Of a stretch of 64,000 bases of DNA, positions 37,163-50,498 are shown in pieces (position 1 is the first letter of the stretch; the number at the start of each line of letters is the position of its first letter). The notes under the pieces are model-generated. The model did no database searches. It was not told the origin of the DNA and worked only from the letters and a program-made list of their open reading frames with translations. Source of the DNA: Tetrahymena elliotti 4EA (Eukaryota > Ciliophora > Oligohymenophorea > Hymenostomatida > Tetrahymenidae); assembly GCA_000231825.2 (NCBI GenBank), contig JH720294.1:1649405-1713404 (forward strand), in the 5' to 3' direction. The translations under genes and the position numbers were made by a program.

Positions 37163-38086
37163 AAATTCTCATCCCTTTATTTTTTTATTCATCTATCCAT
37201 ATTCCACTTTATGTTAGTTTCAATCTTAACTTAAAGCTCTTAAAAAGAAATTATTATCAAATTTACTCTTGAATAAAATTATTTTCAAATGTTAATTAAA
37301 AAGTATGATTAAATATATATATTATTTCTATTGAAATACCTATTTTAGATAGTTTTATCTCCTTAAAAATACCTTTTTGACTTTATAAAAAAGCATCAAA
37401 TTTAGAAAAACTAAAATTTAGATAATAACAATAAGATAAAATTTAAATATTTTTAAATATTTATTATGTAAATTTATATAATATTTTTTTTATCAAAGAA
37501 TTATGCTTCAAATGAATATTTACAAAATGATTTTTGAAAATAGAATAAAAGTGAAAATAATAATTGCCATCTTCTTCTATCTGTTTTTAGATTAATCTAA
37601 TTTTCTTTAACAAAATAATAAATCAAATTCTTAATTTAGAATCAGAAAAAGACTTTCAGTATAAAAATAAACAATTTCTTTATATTAATTTTCTATAAAA
37701 AAATAGTTAAAGAATTGACATACATGTTATCTAAATCTAAATTTTATTGAGTTTTGAAAAAACCACAAATCGACTTTTTAAGATTTTATTAAAGAGATAA
37801 ATACTGAAAATTTGAAAAATTGATTTTATAAGAAATTATAAAATGTAAAAATTTAAATTAAAAGATAAATATGATTGAATTAGATATTTTAAAAAGAAAT
37901 AGCATTCTTTTAGAAATCATAAAAATAAATAGATAGTATGGGAACTCTTGTCTTTCTTTGATTTTGTTTGATTGATTGTATTACTTATTTTCATTAAACT
38001 TTTTTAGATAGTTAATAATTAAGAACTTGATAATTTATAAATTTCATTCCTCAGCAAAGAAATTTGATATTTAATCAGAAGTTACA
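37163..38086. other. spacer between two small surface-protein genes
   Basis: AT-rich and without convincing coding sequence. It should contain the promoter of the gene at 38087. Confidence 0.5.
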
Positions 38087-38410
38087 ATGAAATATTTTTT
38101 AATCACAATTATTCTTTTTTTCATAGGAATCAACATTGTAAATTCAAATTTTATTGATGCAGATTGCTTAATAATTCAATGTAAAGGAAGTTAAAATTGT
38201 CTGACTTAAGTTCTCAGAAAGATAGGCTGCGTGGCTGGAAAATGTTCAGGAATTGTAGAAAGTGTTGATTATGCTAAATGTTTTAAACAAAATAATGAAT
38301 GTAACTATGATTTGTCTCAAAATTATTTAGATATTTATCAATCATGCATTAATGGAAAACTGCTACAATACATTTTTGCTTTATCGTTCGTATTATTAAT
38401 GATCTTTTGA
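38087..38410 (+). CDS. Small cysteine-rich GPI-type surface protein 2 (107 aa)
   Basis: One exon of 108 codons. The signal peptide MKYFLITIILFFIGINIVNS is followed by a cysteine-rich core (DCLIIQCKGSQNC, GCVAGKCSG, KCFKQNNEC). The C-terminal end is hydrophobic (LLQYIFALSFVLLMIF) with no basic residues after it, as in GPI-anchor signals. Spacing of the first cysteines (C-X4-5-C) resembles the gene at 36818-37162. Sequence identity outside the cysteines is low, so the pair is either old or fast-evolving. I infer a surface location; function is unknown. Confidence 0.75.
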
Positions 38411-41400
38411 AATAAATCTGAAATTTAGAAATCTTTAAATCTTGTTAAATCAATAATATGTGTTATCAAAAAGATTTAATAACTCTAAGAAAAACTCATT
38501 AAAATTAAAAACAAAACTTTATCTGTATTAACAAATATTTTTGTATGTATTTCTATTAGTAGAACTATTCATATTCTCTAAGATTAAAATATTTTCTCTT
38601 TATTTCATAAAATAATAAAGTAAAATTTTAATAAGTAAATAATTGCTTTTTAATTGTTGCAAACATTTATTAATTATAACAACTAAAATAAATTAAATGT
38701 AATGATCTATTTTATAAATCATTTGCATAAATTGCTAAGATTCCAGATTTGAAAGTTAAGTTTTTATTTAATATTTTAATTTCCTATTTTTTTAGTTTTC
38801 AAATTTCTTATTCAGAAAATCATTTTATTATTTTAAAATTCTCTAATGTCATAATTCACTCCTACATTGCTTTGTTTTCAAAATAGAAAAAAACGAATAA
38901 TAATTAACATAAAGTGAATGAATTACTATAGATATTCAAGTAAATAATTAAATTAATTTGAAAGAAGTAATTACTAGTGTATGGAACACACTTGCAACTA
39001 ACACTCTTTATAGCAAAATTTTATGTAAAATTTGAAAGTAAAAAATATATTTATTAATAACTTTAAAAAAATTAAAAAAATAAATTTATGAATAAATTAT
39101 TAATAAACCATATTACTTTTAATAAGAAATTTCTATCTAAATTTAAAATAAAATTAATTTAATTTTAAAATAAACTTCTTGGGTAACTATCTAGCTGCAA
39201 AAAAGCGAATTATAACTTTACCAAATTTAATTTTTGTTAATGAATGACAGAGCTAGTTTTCATAATCTTAAAAAAGATGTGTTAATTAAAGTAAAGCTTT
39301 TCCTATCTATTTACAAAATACTGAAAATTAGTTTTCATTTTTCTTCTTTTTCTTCAGAAATCTAGATCAAATAAAATTGATTAGATCTAGTTAATTAAGA
39401 CTATACAAAATTACATATTATTTTTTTACTAATTAAATTAGCACTATTTATTTGATTATTTCTGATTATTAATAGTACTCAAATAGCTATACTATTACTA
39501 ATTACAAAGATAACATCTTTCTATTTTAATTTGAGCAAATTTTTTATTATTTTTGATTCATAGACTTGCTAACTAACAGTTTTAAAAAAACTAGAAAGTT
39601 AATTAATTTGATATCTTTTTCCTTTTTTACTTTTTTACTTATTCTCTTCATACTAAACATATTAACAAATATTTTATTAAAGCTTGTGCTGATTCACTTA
39701 ATTGAAATCAGATCCTATATTTTTCAAAAAAATATTCTGATTCTTTTAATTCGAAAAATTTAAGATTTCGTTCTTCAAGGTCATTAAAAAATAAGAGATC
39801 ATTCTGTTTATTATTAATAAAATAGAAATTAGCATTCATAATTATTAATTCCTTAGAAATAAAATACAATAAAAAATGTTTAATCTTTTTCAAAAATTGC
39901 TGTTTTTAAATACTTTAGTTTTTTCATTTTTTTTACCAAGCTTAAATTTATATGGATATTTAGTAATATTACTATTGACTTAATAGAATGAATGTGAGGT
40001 ATTTATTTTTTTCATAATCTTTATTCATTAATTTGTAAAGTATAAAACTAATTTTAGTTATATTTATCATTACTATCTTGTAAAATAAACTACAAATATC
40101 AATCTCCCAAAAAAAAATCATCTGCTTTAACTTTTATAAGCAGTGGAATCATAAAGGCTTTTATTCCCTTAATTCAGCAAAAATTAGTTTAAAATATTCA
40201 TTTTTTTTAACTTTTAAGAGAAGATAGTTAAAAAAAATTATTTTCTAATTTAATAAGTTTTTTAAGCAAATTAAAACTATGAAAAAACAATTCAAATAAG
40301 TTTTTGATCTGGTAATGATATGAAGATATATTGTGGCATAGACATTTACTCTATAATTACTATAATCCAATAGAATTAAAAGCATCATCAAAATGAAGAA
40401 TGTTATTTTCATCGAAGAAAAAATAAATAAATTTTGCCTAATAATAAAAAAATATTCATCTTCTGATGTTTTCAAAATTTATTGAAAAATTTTAAAAAAG
40501 AACTTTATTAAATTCAAATATATCCTAAAAATTTTAAAAATTATTTGAGAAAATTAAATGAATTATTTTATCATATAAAAATATATAACTAAGAAGATTT
40601 TTGAAAATTCCATATTTACTAAATGTTTTATCATGTTCATTCTTTTATATTAAACATTTTCCCTATTCACATCAAGTGGAGCCTATTAAAGTTGCTTTTT
40701 TTTACAATGCAATTTTTATTTGTGAATAAAATTGAAACCTAATTTGTGTAATAGAATAAACCAGTTTTTACATGGTACAAAAAAATTTCAATCTTAATTT
40801 TGATTGGATGAGTATATTTTCTTTAAAATATTTTAGAAATATTTAAAAAAAGTGTGATCATGCAATTTTAGAATGTTTTAAAGATCTATCTTTCTATTAA
40901 CTAATAGAATTTAGTCTACAAATATCTGTAGAGATAAAATTAAGATTTGAAAATATGAAATTTGTTTGATCTTAAATAATTTGGTAGAGTGAATTAAAAA
41001 TAACTTCTTAATAATAATAATAATATTTTGATAGTACTATCAAGTTTTGCTAGACTCTTATTCTCAGAAAAATAGAAATTAACTGTCAGTTCTATTTTAA
41101 TTGATAAAATTTATCAAAACAAGTTTAATTAAAAATAGATAAGGTTTTAAAAGAAATTTTTGAATTTGATAATGAGTCGGTCAGTCAGTCTACCATACTC
41201 TTAATAGACTCAAATATTAAGCAAAAAGTAACTTAAATTTGAATGAACGTTTGAGAAGAATCTTTTTATTTTTTGAATTCGTTAAAAGTCAGTCATACTC
41301 TTTACTAACTTAAAGCATTCCTTAACTTAAAGTAAAAAGAATTAATATTTATTCTTTGAAAGATAACAAACAATCTTTTAAAAACATATTTTTGAATTTG

Positions 41401-43202
41401 TCCATTTTGTTAAAAATTCTTGAAATAAAAAATGAAATTTATTCTTAAGAACTTATTTTTTGGTATTTTAAATTGAATTAAAATATTTTATATTGTAGCA
41501 AATATTATGAATAAAATTCTTTTATGAAAATAAAATTTAAGCTAGGCTTAGTAAAATCATAGTAATAATTTTATGTTTGTATAAAATTCTATGATTTTGA
41601 ATATATTTCCTCTCAGAAAATATAAGGATTCCTTAATTAAGAAAATTTAATTTATTTGACTAATTAGATATGTTCTACTTCTACGAAGACATCTTTTAAA
41701 AAAAGTAAAAATATTTAAACTATATCATAATTATCATCAATAAAAGTATTATTTTAGCTATTTAAGTGGTTATATAAAATATTTTGTTATTATTAAAGAT
41801 CTAAAAATATCATGTTTTCTCACTTTTTTTCTTGTACAAGAAGTTTTAAGAAGCTAAGGTAATATTTAATTAACACTAAAAATTAAATTGCTTAATTTAA
41901 TAGAACTTGTTACTATTCATGTGTATGATTTTTTAATTTAAGTTAATGCGTCTGTCTTACTATCTAACTAACTAATAAAATCTAAATTAAATTTTCTTTT
42001 TCCTTAAAATACACAAGTTCAAATTTGAGAAATAAAGTAATATGTAAACTCAAAGATTTTTTAGAATCAATAAATCAATTAATTAATATCAAATTATAAA
42101 AAATTAAAGCTTATTTTCTTTACTTTACTTAAAATATTTATTAAATACTTTGATTAATTCTGTACTAGTTTATTTCTTGTATGGATGATTAGCAATCAGT
42201 TATTCTTGTCGTCTGGAAAGTTTACACTAAATCTTAAGAAAGAATTACTTTAGTTCAAAAAATATATGTTTTTTATTTTAAAAATGAACAATAATAATAT
42301 AAATATATATCCTTAGATTATTAAGGTTTTAATCATATTTCTTACAAGAGCACATACTCTATTTTTAAAGTCTTGCTTGAATTTATATTGTACTTATTTG
42401 TTAGTAACTAAATTCAGAGACATATAAATAATAAATTCTTTATTTTTTAATGATGTATCATCATCATAATTCTAAATTTAATTAATAAGATTTCAGATAA
42501 TTTTAAAAATCTTGCATAAACATTAACATTTTATCATTTAATGATTTTATATTCAATGATTATGAAAAAAATATTTTAAATAGTTGAAAATATTCTTTAA
42601 ATAAAATTTAAAAATTATAGAGTGTGTACAATAGACACATTACTTTAAAAACTAGAACATTTTTTAATAGGTTTTGTTAGGAACTAACTAATTAATCAAT
42701 ATTACAAGAAAATTTAGTACTAGAGGAAACTTCATTTAAATTTGTCAATTTCATTGAATTTTTAAACATATTCCTTTTAAGATATGAGAAAAAAAAAGCT
42801 TTTAAGTAAGGGGTGTTATATACGTTATTTCTTAAAAAAAGCAATGATAAAACTTGAGCTCAATATTTAAGATAGAAATTTGATTGTAGATTTAGTATGG
42901 AATTAATCTCATAGGTTATTTAATCTAAATATTACTAAACAAACATACCTCCACCCTCACATTAATTACTCTATTTTTTATAACTTCAATTTATTTTATT
43001 TTAAGTAAATTTAAGAAAGTTAAAAAAACCTAAAAAGCTAAGCCAATCTAATTTAGCAATAACTATTTCTTTTTAATTTTCTATAAAAATCACCTTTTTT
43101 CTCTTATTTCAGAGTAAACTTCTCTTTAAATATTCAGAAAATAATCCTCGTAAAATCTTTATAATTAAATTCAAATAAAATCAATTAATAAAGCAATTAA
43201 AA
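38411..43202. other. 4.8-kb gene-poor stretch
   Basis: Very AT-rich. The only frame worth noting is 40149-40412 on minus (listed separately). Two loose repeats containing gtcagtca and tactctt occur at about 41175-41210 and 41287-41310. No RNA gene was recognised. Confidence 0.4.
40149..40412 (-). CDS. Possible small secreted protein (87 aa)
   Basis: The frame starts MKITFFILMMLLILLDYSN, a plausible signal peptide or membrane span, and is open to TGA in the ciliate code. The rest is rich in L/I/F/K/N, which AT-rich noncoding DNA also gives. No cysteine pattern or family is visible, and an intron may shorten it. Confidence is low. Confidence 0.25.
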
Positions 43203-44436
43203 ATGAATAAAAAGTTATTAATCCTACTTATCTCTGCTTTACTCTTAGCAGCTGCTTTTGCAAATGACGACGGCCCTAACACTGACAATTAACTTTCTGA
43301 AAATACCACTGATAAGCCTAATACTGATACACTTGCTGATTCTGGAAAACCTACTGAAACCAATCCAGCTGATGTAGAAAAGCCTTCTGATAAACCTACT
43401 GAAACTAATCCTGCTGAGACCGAAAAACCTACTGAAACTGATAAGCCAACAGATAAGCCTACAGAAGAGCCTACTGATAAACCTACTGAAGGCAATAAGC
43501 CTACTGACAAACCTACCGATAAGCCAACTGAAACTGATAAGCCCACCGATAAGCCTACAGATAAGCCCACTGATAAGCCTACAGATAAACCTACCGATAA
43601 GCCTACTGANNNNNNNNNNNNNNNNNNNNNNNNNNNNNNNNNNNNNNNNNNNNNNNNNNNNNNNNNNNNNNNNNNNNNNNNNNNNNNNNNNNNNNNNNNN
43701 NNNNNNNNNNNNNNNNNNNNNNNNNNNNNNNNNNNNNNNNNNNNNNNNNNNNNNNNNNNNNNNNNNNNNNNNNNNNNNNNNNNNNNNNNNNNNNNNNNNN
43801 NNNNNNNNNNNNNNNNNNNNNNNNNNNNNNNNNNNNNNNNNNNNNNNNNNNNNNNNNNNNNNNNNNNNNNNNNNNNNNNNNNNNNNNNNNNNNNNNNNNN
43901 NNNNNNNNNNNNNNNNNNNNNNNNNNNNNNNNNNNNNNNNNNNNNNNNNNNNNNNNNNNNNNNNNNNNNNNNNNNNNNNNNNNNNNNNNNNNNNNNNNNN
44001 NNNNNNNNNNNNNNNNNNNNNNNNNNNNNNNNNNNNNNNNNNNNNNNNNNNNNNNNNNNNNNNNNNNNNNNNNNNNNNNNNNNNNNNNNNNNNNNNNNNN
44101 NNNNNNNNNNNNNNNNNNNNNNNNNNNNNNNNNNNNNNNNNNNNNNNNNNNNNNNNNNNNNNNNNNNNNNNNNNNNNNNNNNNNNNNNNNNNNNNNNNNN
44201 NNNNNNNNNNNNNNNNNNNNGATAAACCTACTGAAACTGATAAGCCCACCGATAAGCCTACAGATAAGCCTACTGATAAGCCTACTGATAAACCTACAAA
44301 GCCTACAGAAAAGCCCACAGATAAACCTAGCGGTAAGCCCTCTGAAAAAGCATCTTAAGCTAATAACGAAGCTCCTTCATCTGGTAGGGTTATCCAATTT
44401 GCTTTAGTATTCTCTGTTATTTTAATAGCATTCTGA
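43203..44436 (+). CDS. DKPT-repeat mucin-like GPI-type surface protein (gap inside)
   Basis: The start [20 protein letters not shown] is a signal peptide. The mature chain is almost wholly repeats of D-K-P-T with variants E-T-D-K-P-T and E-K-P-S, rich in Thr, Pro, Asp and Lys. After the repeats come a spacer ([14 protein letters not shown]) and a hydrophobic tail [15 protein letters not shown] then TGA, a GPI-type signal. Bases 43610-44220 are N. The codons on both sides are in the same repeat frame, but 611 N would break the frame (length must be 1 modulo 3), so the gap size is not exact. Thr-rich repeats suggest O-glycosylation. Repeat number is unknown and may vary between strains. The antisense frame with VGLS repeats is a shadow. 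Confidence 0.85.
43380..44320 (+). repeat. 12-bp-based coding tandem repeat with assembly gap
   Basis: Units such as gataagcctact/acagataagccc encode DKPT. The period is 12 bp, with occasional 6- and 18-bp variants. Synonymous differences (aag/aaa, act/aca/acc) show that the units are not perfectly homogenised. The N run at 43610-44220 lies inside the array, as expected when identical repeats cannot be assembled. Confidence 0.9.
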
Positions 44437-45800
44437 AAGTTATCTATATAAAATTAGAATATGAACCAGATTATGGATTTTTAAATAGATTAGTTATTGT
44501 ATAAATTATTTGTAAAAGCAAATTATTTGTAGTAATACTTAAAATTTATTTGAAATTATTAAAAAAAATTATTTTTATGAATTAATTTTAATAAATTTTT
44601 GTTAAGTAAATTAATATAGTAGTAATAAACACAAAAAATATTTAAATAAAGAATTTTTATGAATATATTTTTTATTGAATTTTATAGAAATAAATAATTC
44701 TATTTCAAAAAGCATTCAGATATAATCAACATCAAATAATAAAAATTGATTATACCTACTGTCTTCCTTCTTGTGTCCTCTTCATCAATTCTTACTAAAC
44801 CACTTACCAATCCAGTAAATATTTTTTGTTAGTAATCACTTGAAATATTTTTTGGTTTGATAAATTAGTTGATAATTTAAAAGAAAAAGTTATATAATGA
44901 GAAATTACAGCTAGAAGCAAGGGTTTTGCAATTAAAAGAGATTCTGTGTCTAATCCATGATAATATTATTAATTTTACTCTAGTTTTTCTGCTCAATAAT
45001 TAAAAAAATGCTACTAGTATGAGATTATTGAATGTTGAACAGAAACTTTCTTTATTACTTAAATTCTGAATTTTGAATAAAAAAAGGGATAACAACATCT
45101 TAGGTTAGATTAAACTTAAAAGAATTTCCAAAGTAAATAGAGATGTAAAGAGAATATTTAATTAACTGTTAATAAATAAAATTAGAATTTAACTTAACAT
45201 AAAAATATAATATTATTAAATAAATGTTATAAAAGTATACAAACAAGAATAATTTTATGAATGAATAAAAAAAAAATCAATCAAAAAACATAAAAAGAAA
45301 AGTAAATTTAATAATAATTTAAAAAAATATTTAATTAAAAGCATAAAAAAGTAGAATTTGAGAAATTTAAATATTAATTAATTATTAAAAAATAAATAAA
45401 TTTAAACATTTTTTCATAACATAAAATCAATTATCTCAATCAACCTAAAAAGTGATTTAAGAAATACATTAATTTTTTAATAAGATGAAATTTAGAAGTT
45501 AAACAATAAATACGCACAACAAATAAATTTAAGGAAAAATTTTTTATCAATAAACTTTTAGTTTATTTATTTTTATGTTTATGTATATCGATCGACTGAA
45601 GAAGTTTTTTACACAAAAGAGACATTTTTACTTTAGAATCTTCATAAAAAATGAGTTTTTTTATATAAAAATTTATATGTAGATTATAAGATTTGTTAGT
45701 TATTAAATAAAATAATTTATACATTTTTAAAGTTAAAGATTTAGTTGAGGAAAATTGTTATTTTAATGAATTTGGAAAATTTAAATATTCTTTATTTAAA
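44437..45800. other. spacer, no firm gene
   Basis: AT-rich. A minus-strand frame near 44740-44840 includes RIDEEDTRRKTVG, which has good diversity, but I could not attach it to a start or to neighbouring exons. Confidence 0.35.
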
Positions 45801-48800
45801 TCATATCTTATTTGGTTTATTTGTCCAAGATATTGATTTGTTCGAACCTTATAATGCTGTAATTATTTAGTCAAAGCTCTCAAATTTGAAATTTTATTCA
45901 ATGATGAGATGGCTATTATCTAAACTATTTTTTAATCTATCATTTTTATTTTTTAAGATTATATTAATTAAGGAATAGATTGAGATATAAATTAAAGAAA
46001 TTAAGCAAAAGACTTGAATAGCAAGTAAGCCACCAGTTATTACTATATTATTAAAAAATGTTTTTATTTTTTATAAAATTTATTAAATAAAATTACTTTT
46101 GGCAATAAAAATATTTTTGCTTTCTTCAGAGAAATCTTCTTACAAAATGAATTGGTTTTGTAATGAGATAAAAATTGTCACAAAAGCAAACAACAGCTCT
46201 AAGACTAAAAGCAGTATATTAGCTTTTTTATCAATCAAGGGTTTTTATATAACAACATAAATTATTTGAGCTGTTGACAGTCCTAAGATGATCCAAGAAG
46301 CATAAGTAGTATCCTTAAAAATAAAAAGCAAAACACATGAAGTAATTTTTCTAACTTCAAAAATAAGCCAAAAAAGTCTTGGCAATCTCTAAGTATCAAT
46401 AAGCCCATTTTTTAGGCAAACTAAGTTATTTTTATCAAAAAACCTCAAATAATAATCATAGGAGAATAAGAATCTAAGAGATTTAATTTAGAAAAGCAAG
46501 TAAAATACCCCTAAGACTACAAAAATAACTAAACTTGTAATATTGCTGAATGAGCCTTGCTAAAATTCTATGATTGCTGACAAGGTTAAAAAATTAGATG
46601 AAATCATAAAGAATCTAATAAATAGATTCCATTGAATATAGCTAAGTACTTTCTCTGCAAAAGCACTATAATACTTTAATATCATTAGCAGACCAAATAT
46701 TACAATAATTATAATAAAAATAGATGCATGAACCAATGTGTTTTAAACAAAAATCTTATATACTCCATTTGTTTCAAATACAAACTCATCAAAAAGTGAG
46801 AAATCATAAATTAAATCCTCTCTCTTTTGTTATTAGTTTGAAAAGTTATTTATGATATTATATCCAAAAGATATTTTTAATTGTAACTAATTTATCCACA
46901 TAAAACTCATCGATTTCAACAAGGCAAAATTACCAAGTAACTGTTGCTACTAAATGTAAAACCAGGTAAAAGGACTAAAAATAGGTACAAAAATAGTGAT
47001 TATAAAGGCAAGAACTAAATTAATAAGAGAAAGTTTATCAACAAAATAATTCATTTATTTAGCATAATCTAAATTTTGATTGCATTCATTGTCATTTAAA
47101 TAAAATCCAGAATATTTGCAGATTATTTTTTCATCTTCCTCATTTTTTATTTCTTTGTCACTTAAGCATTTAAAATTAAAAGAAAGCTACAAAGAACTTT
47201 AACAAGTCAAACAATTATTTTCTTAAGGTCCATTGCATTCTTTGCAACTCCAATGGCAGTTAATACATTTATTATTTTCCTTACTTTTATATTACCCAAC
47301 TTCACATTCTGTACATTATCCTGCCTCATTAACAAATAATTAATTAAAGCACTCTCTACAATTATTTTCATTTGGACCAAAGCAGCTTTTACATTTAGCA
47401 TGGCATATTTGGCATTGATTAGTAATTTTATCAAGATATTTTCCTTACCCACATTTTTTCCATTAAATACATTAATCCTTGAAAGTACACTTTAAACAAT
47501 TATCCATACATTTTGAGCATTAATTTGTCTAAACATCTAAGAAATACCCATCTGAACATGAATTACATTTAGTATTATTACAATCATTACAACCATCTTA
47601 ACATTATTAGCATTTACCACCAGCATCTTAAAAGTACCCTTAAATACAATCACATCCATTTTATCTTTTAAATTTAAAAAAATGAAATATAAAAAGAAAA
47701 AAGAAATATTTTTACTATTAATTTATTTTCTAATTCTGTTTCTCATCACATTAAATGCAATTCTAACTATTTTTTAAATAAAGTAAATTTTGTCATGAAG
47801 AAATCTGAAAATTTTTTAATACTTTCTATCTTAAAAATATCCAGAAATGCACTTTGAGCATTTCTAAGCATCACATTCATCACAACCAGTAGGACATTAT
47901 TTGCATTCAAAAGGTTGAGAGTTATTTTTAAAGTATCCTTTTTTGCAATCGCATCCATTCTTCCTTTTTTTAAATGTTTAAATTAAAATTTTATTTTAAA
48001 GAAAAAAATGAATGAATTACTGGTTATTTATAATTTAGTAAAGTTACTCATCACATTTAAAACAATTTTAGCTAATAAATAAAGCAGAAGTTATGATCAT
48101 TCATTAAATAATCTTAAATAAAATATCTTACTTAGAATCTAATAAATACCCTTTTGCTTCATCACATTTGGAACAAATTGTAGCACTTGAACAAAGTATA
48201 CAATTATCTATACATTTTTAGCAAATTAATCTAATTTAACTTATAAAGAATATTCAATAAATAAATGCGTTACTAAGTAAAGTAAATTCAAAAAACTTTA
48301 GGATTTTGACTTTGAAATTAAATCATAAAGCCATAATAAATGACTAAAATATACTTAATAATTTAAAAAAGATAAAGAAAAAATATCAAATACTTACTCG
48401 AAGTAATACCTATCACTGCAATTTGTTTCACATTAATCTTTTGATCTTTTTAGTAAATAAATAAGTTAAAGTGTTTATTTATTAATATTTTTTGAAAATA
48501 TTATACTCATTGAATTATTGACCAGACTAACACTAAATGCATTTTTAACTATTTATTCAATAATTTAAAACTTAAAAAACTTTAGAGGATTTATGAATTA
48601 GATTACGTAGATTTTTGATAGTAGTAATTAGTGCATGAACATATATTATTTTAAGTAGGGGTATCACAACTTGTTGGATCATCAGGACAAATGTTATCAT
48701 TTATATTTCTATATATTTATTAATCCATTTAGATTATTTTGGTACAAATAACAAGATTAAATTATTTACTATTTTTTGGATCTACAAGCTGTGCATTAAT

Positions 48801-50498
48801 CGCTATTATATAAAAATTGATTAAATAAAAATAGGTGATTTAATTATATTAAATTACTTCTAAAATACTTCATTATCTTTACATTAAATGCATTCTAGTC
48901 TGTTTTAATAGTAAAATTAATTTAGGAAGTGAAATTAAATAGATGAATGAATTACTTTGAGTTTAAAAATGAACCATTTGAACAAATAATCCTTTCCATA
49001 GATACCAATTAAAAACTGGTTTAACCAATTGACAAAATTTTTGTTTATCCCTAAGAAAATTGTTTAGTTTTTGAATAAAAGATCCTTAGTTTGTGATTAA
49101 ATTTACTTAGGTAAAAGACTATCTGAATATTGATAAACTTGAATTTTAATAAATTTGAGTTAGGTCTTGATCTAGTGTTTTCAATTTTTTCAAGGAAACT
49201 TTATTGCTTAAAGCATCATAACTGAATTAATATGCATTTTTATTGGAAATTATTAAATTTTTGTAAGAAAATAGCTAATTAAAATAAGTGATATCACCTA
49301 TCTTATCAGATTTATCATCAAAATCAACTAATTCAAAAGTTTTTAAATTGTAAAATTTTAGCTAACTATCATCATAAATGCCAATTAAACTAACCTATTT
49401 TTGTAGTTAAAATGAAATAATTTTAACTAAATAAACAAACTAATCTATATTTATTTGAATAAGCAAAGAAATAGATAATAAAATTTACATCTCCCACATT
49501 ATAAACTTCAGTCAAAGCTATCATATTATTTAAATTAGCTAAATCAATTTAAAGCTCAAAACTAATTGCAGAACCACTAAACTTAAACTTAACTAATTTA
49601 TTTTCTTTATTTTTTTAGTCAGCTATCAAAACTATGTCATTTTTATACTAAAAAGAAATATTAATTAATGATTGTTAATTTGAATCTAACTTACATCTAT
49701 CACCAAAGATCTATAAATTCCATTAAGTTTATATTATTCTCCTTTCCATAAAATGTAAATTTGACTATTTAATTAATATTAGTAGTAATATGGTGATTTT
49801 TGAAAAGATTCAACAGTATATGTTAATTTCTATTAAGGATTAAAGCTTTCATGAATGTCACTGATCTTATTCTCAGCATATTTTACATACTTATTGTCCT
49901 GCATTTAAAAGTCAGATTTTATTTAAGATTTGATAAAAAATGAAAAACTACTCTTTTTAAATATCTTGAATTTGATGATCCAAATTCAATTAGCTAATTT
50001 CCACATTCAAAAGATTCATTATTTTTAGTATTTAGTAAGCCATCATAATCTATTTATTGGTACACTCCCTGACCATATGAAAATATATACATATATCTAT
50101 GACTTTAAGAATCTTTCTGTTTTTTAATTTGTTTTGTTTTCAAATTAAATTTATTTTGTAGAGAATAAGGCATAAATGTAAAAAGAAATTTCTTTTACTT
50201 CAATCATGTACTCATCATTTAAATCTGACTTTTTAAGAAAATTGTTCAGATAAACTGTAAATATAATGTCTCCATTTTCATTTAGTCTGCTATATTGCCA
50301 TTTATTATTATTATCGATGTTTTCAAATATAATGCTTGAATCCTCCTGAATAAAAGAAGAAAAAGTTATTTGGATTTTTTATAAAATTTGATAAAAATAA
50401 AATCTTACATTGATTTAAAACCAAAATTGTCCAATATTAATTGGTAATGAAGCATAGCATAATGCTATTTTCATTAAAGTAATTATAAGAATTAACAT
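45801..50498 (-). CDS. Furin-repeat multi-membrane-span protein, large member
   Basis: About 15 exons. Exon 1 (50409-50498) gives MLILIITLMKIALCYASLP, a signal peptide. The next exons form an N-terminal ectodomain (EDSSIIFENIDNNNKWQYS, YMYIFSYGQGVYQQIDY, SLIGIYDDSQLKFYNLK). It repeats short beta-like runs and resembles a propeller or lectin fold, which is inference. From about 48900 to 47150 small exons carry cysteine knots: CIDNCILCSSATICSKCD, CPTGCDECDAQKCSKC, CQDGCNDCNNTKCNSC, CHAKCKSCFGPNENNCREC. This is the classic furin/growth-factor-receptor pattern. About seven or eight membrane spans follow (SLINLVLAFIITIFVPIF, LLLVLELLFAFVTIFIS). The end at 45801 assumes read-through past a GTAAGAAG at about 46155. 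It is a paralog of the three genes at 1.6-13.9 kb. I infer a receptor-like surface protein; the ligand is unknown. Confidence 0.75.

Noticed and set aside
43245..44318. Long minus-strand frame rich in VGLS repeats
   Set aside because: It is the antisense of the DKPT repeat gene and spans the N gap; the plus strand has a signal peptide and GPI-type tail.
47207..47958. Two minus-strand frames inside the large furin-repeat gene
   Set aside because: Out of frame with the CXXC knots, which are read continuously in another frame.
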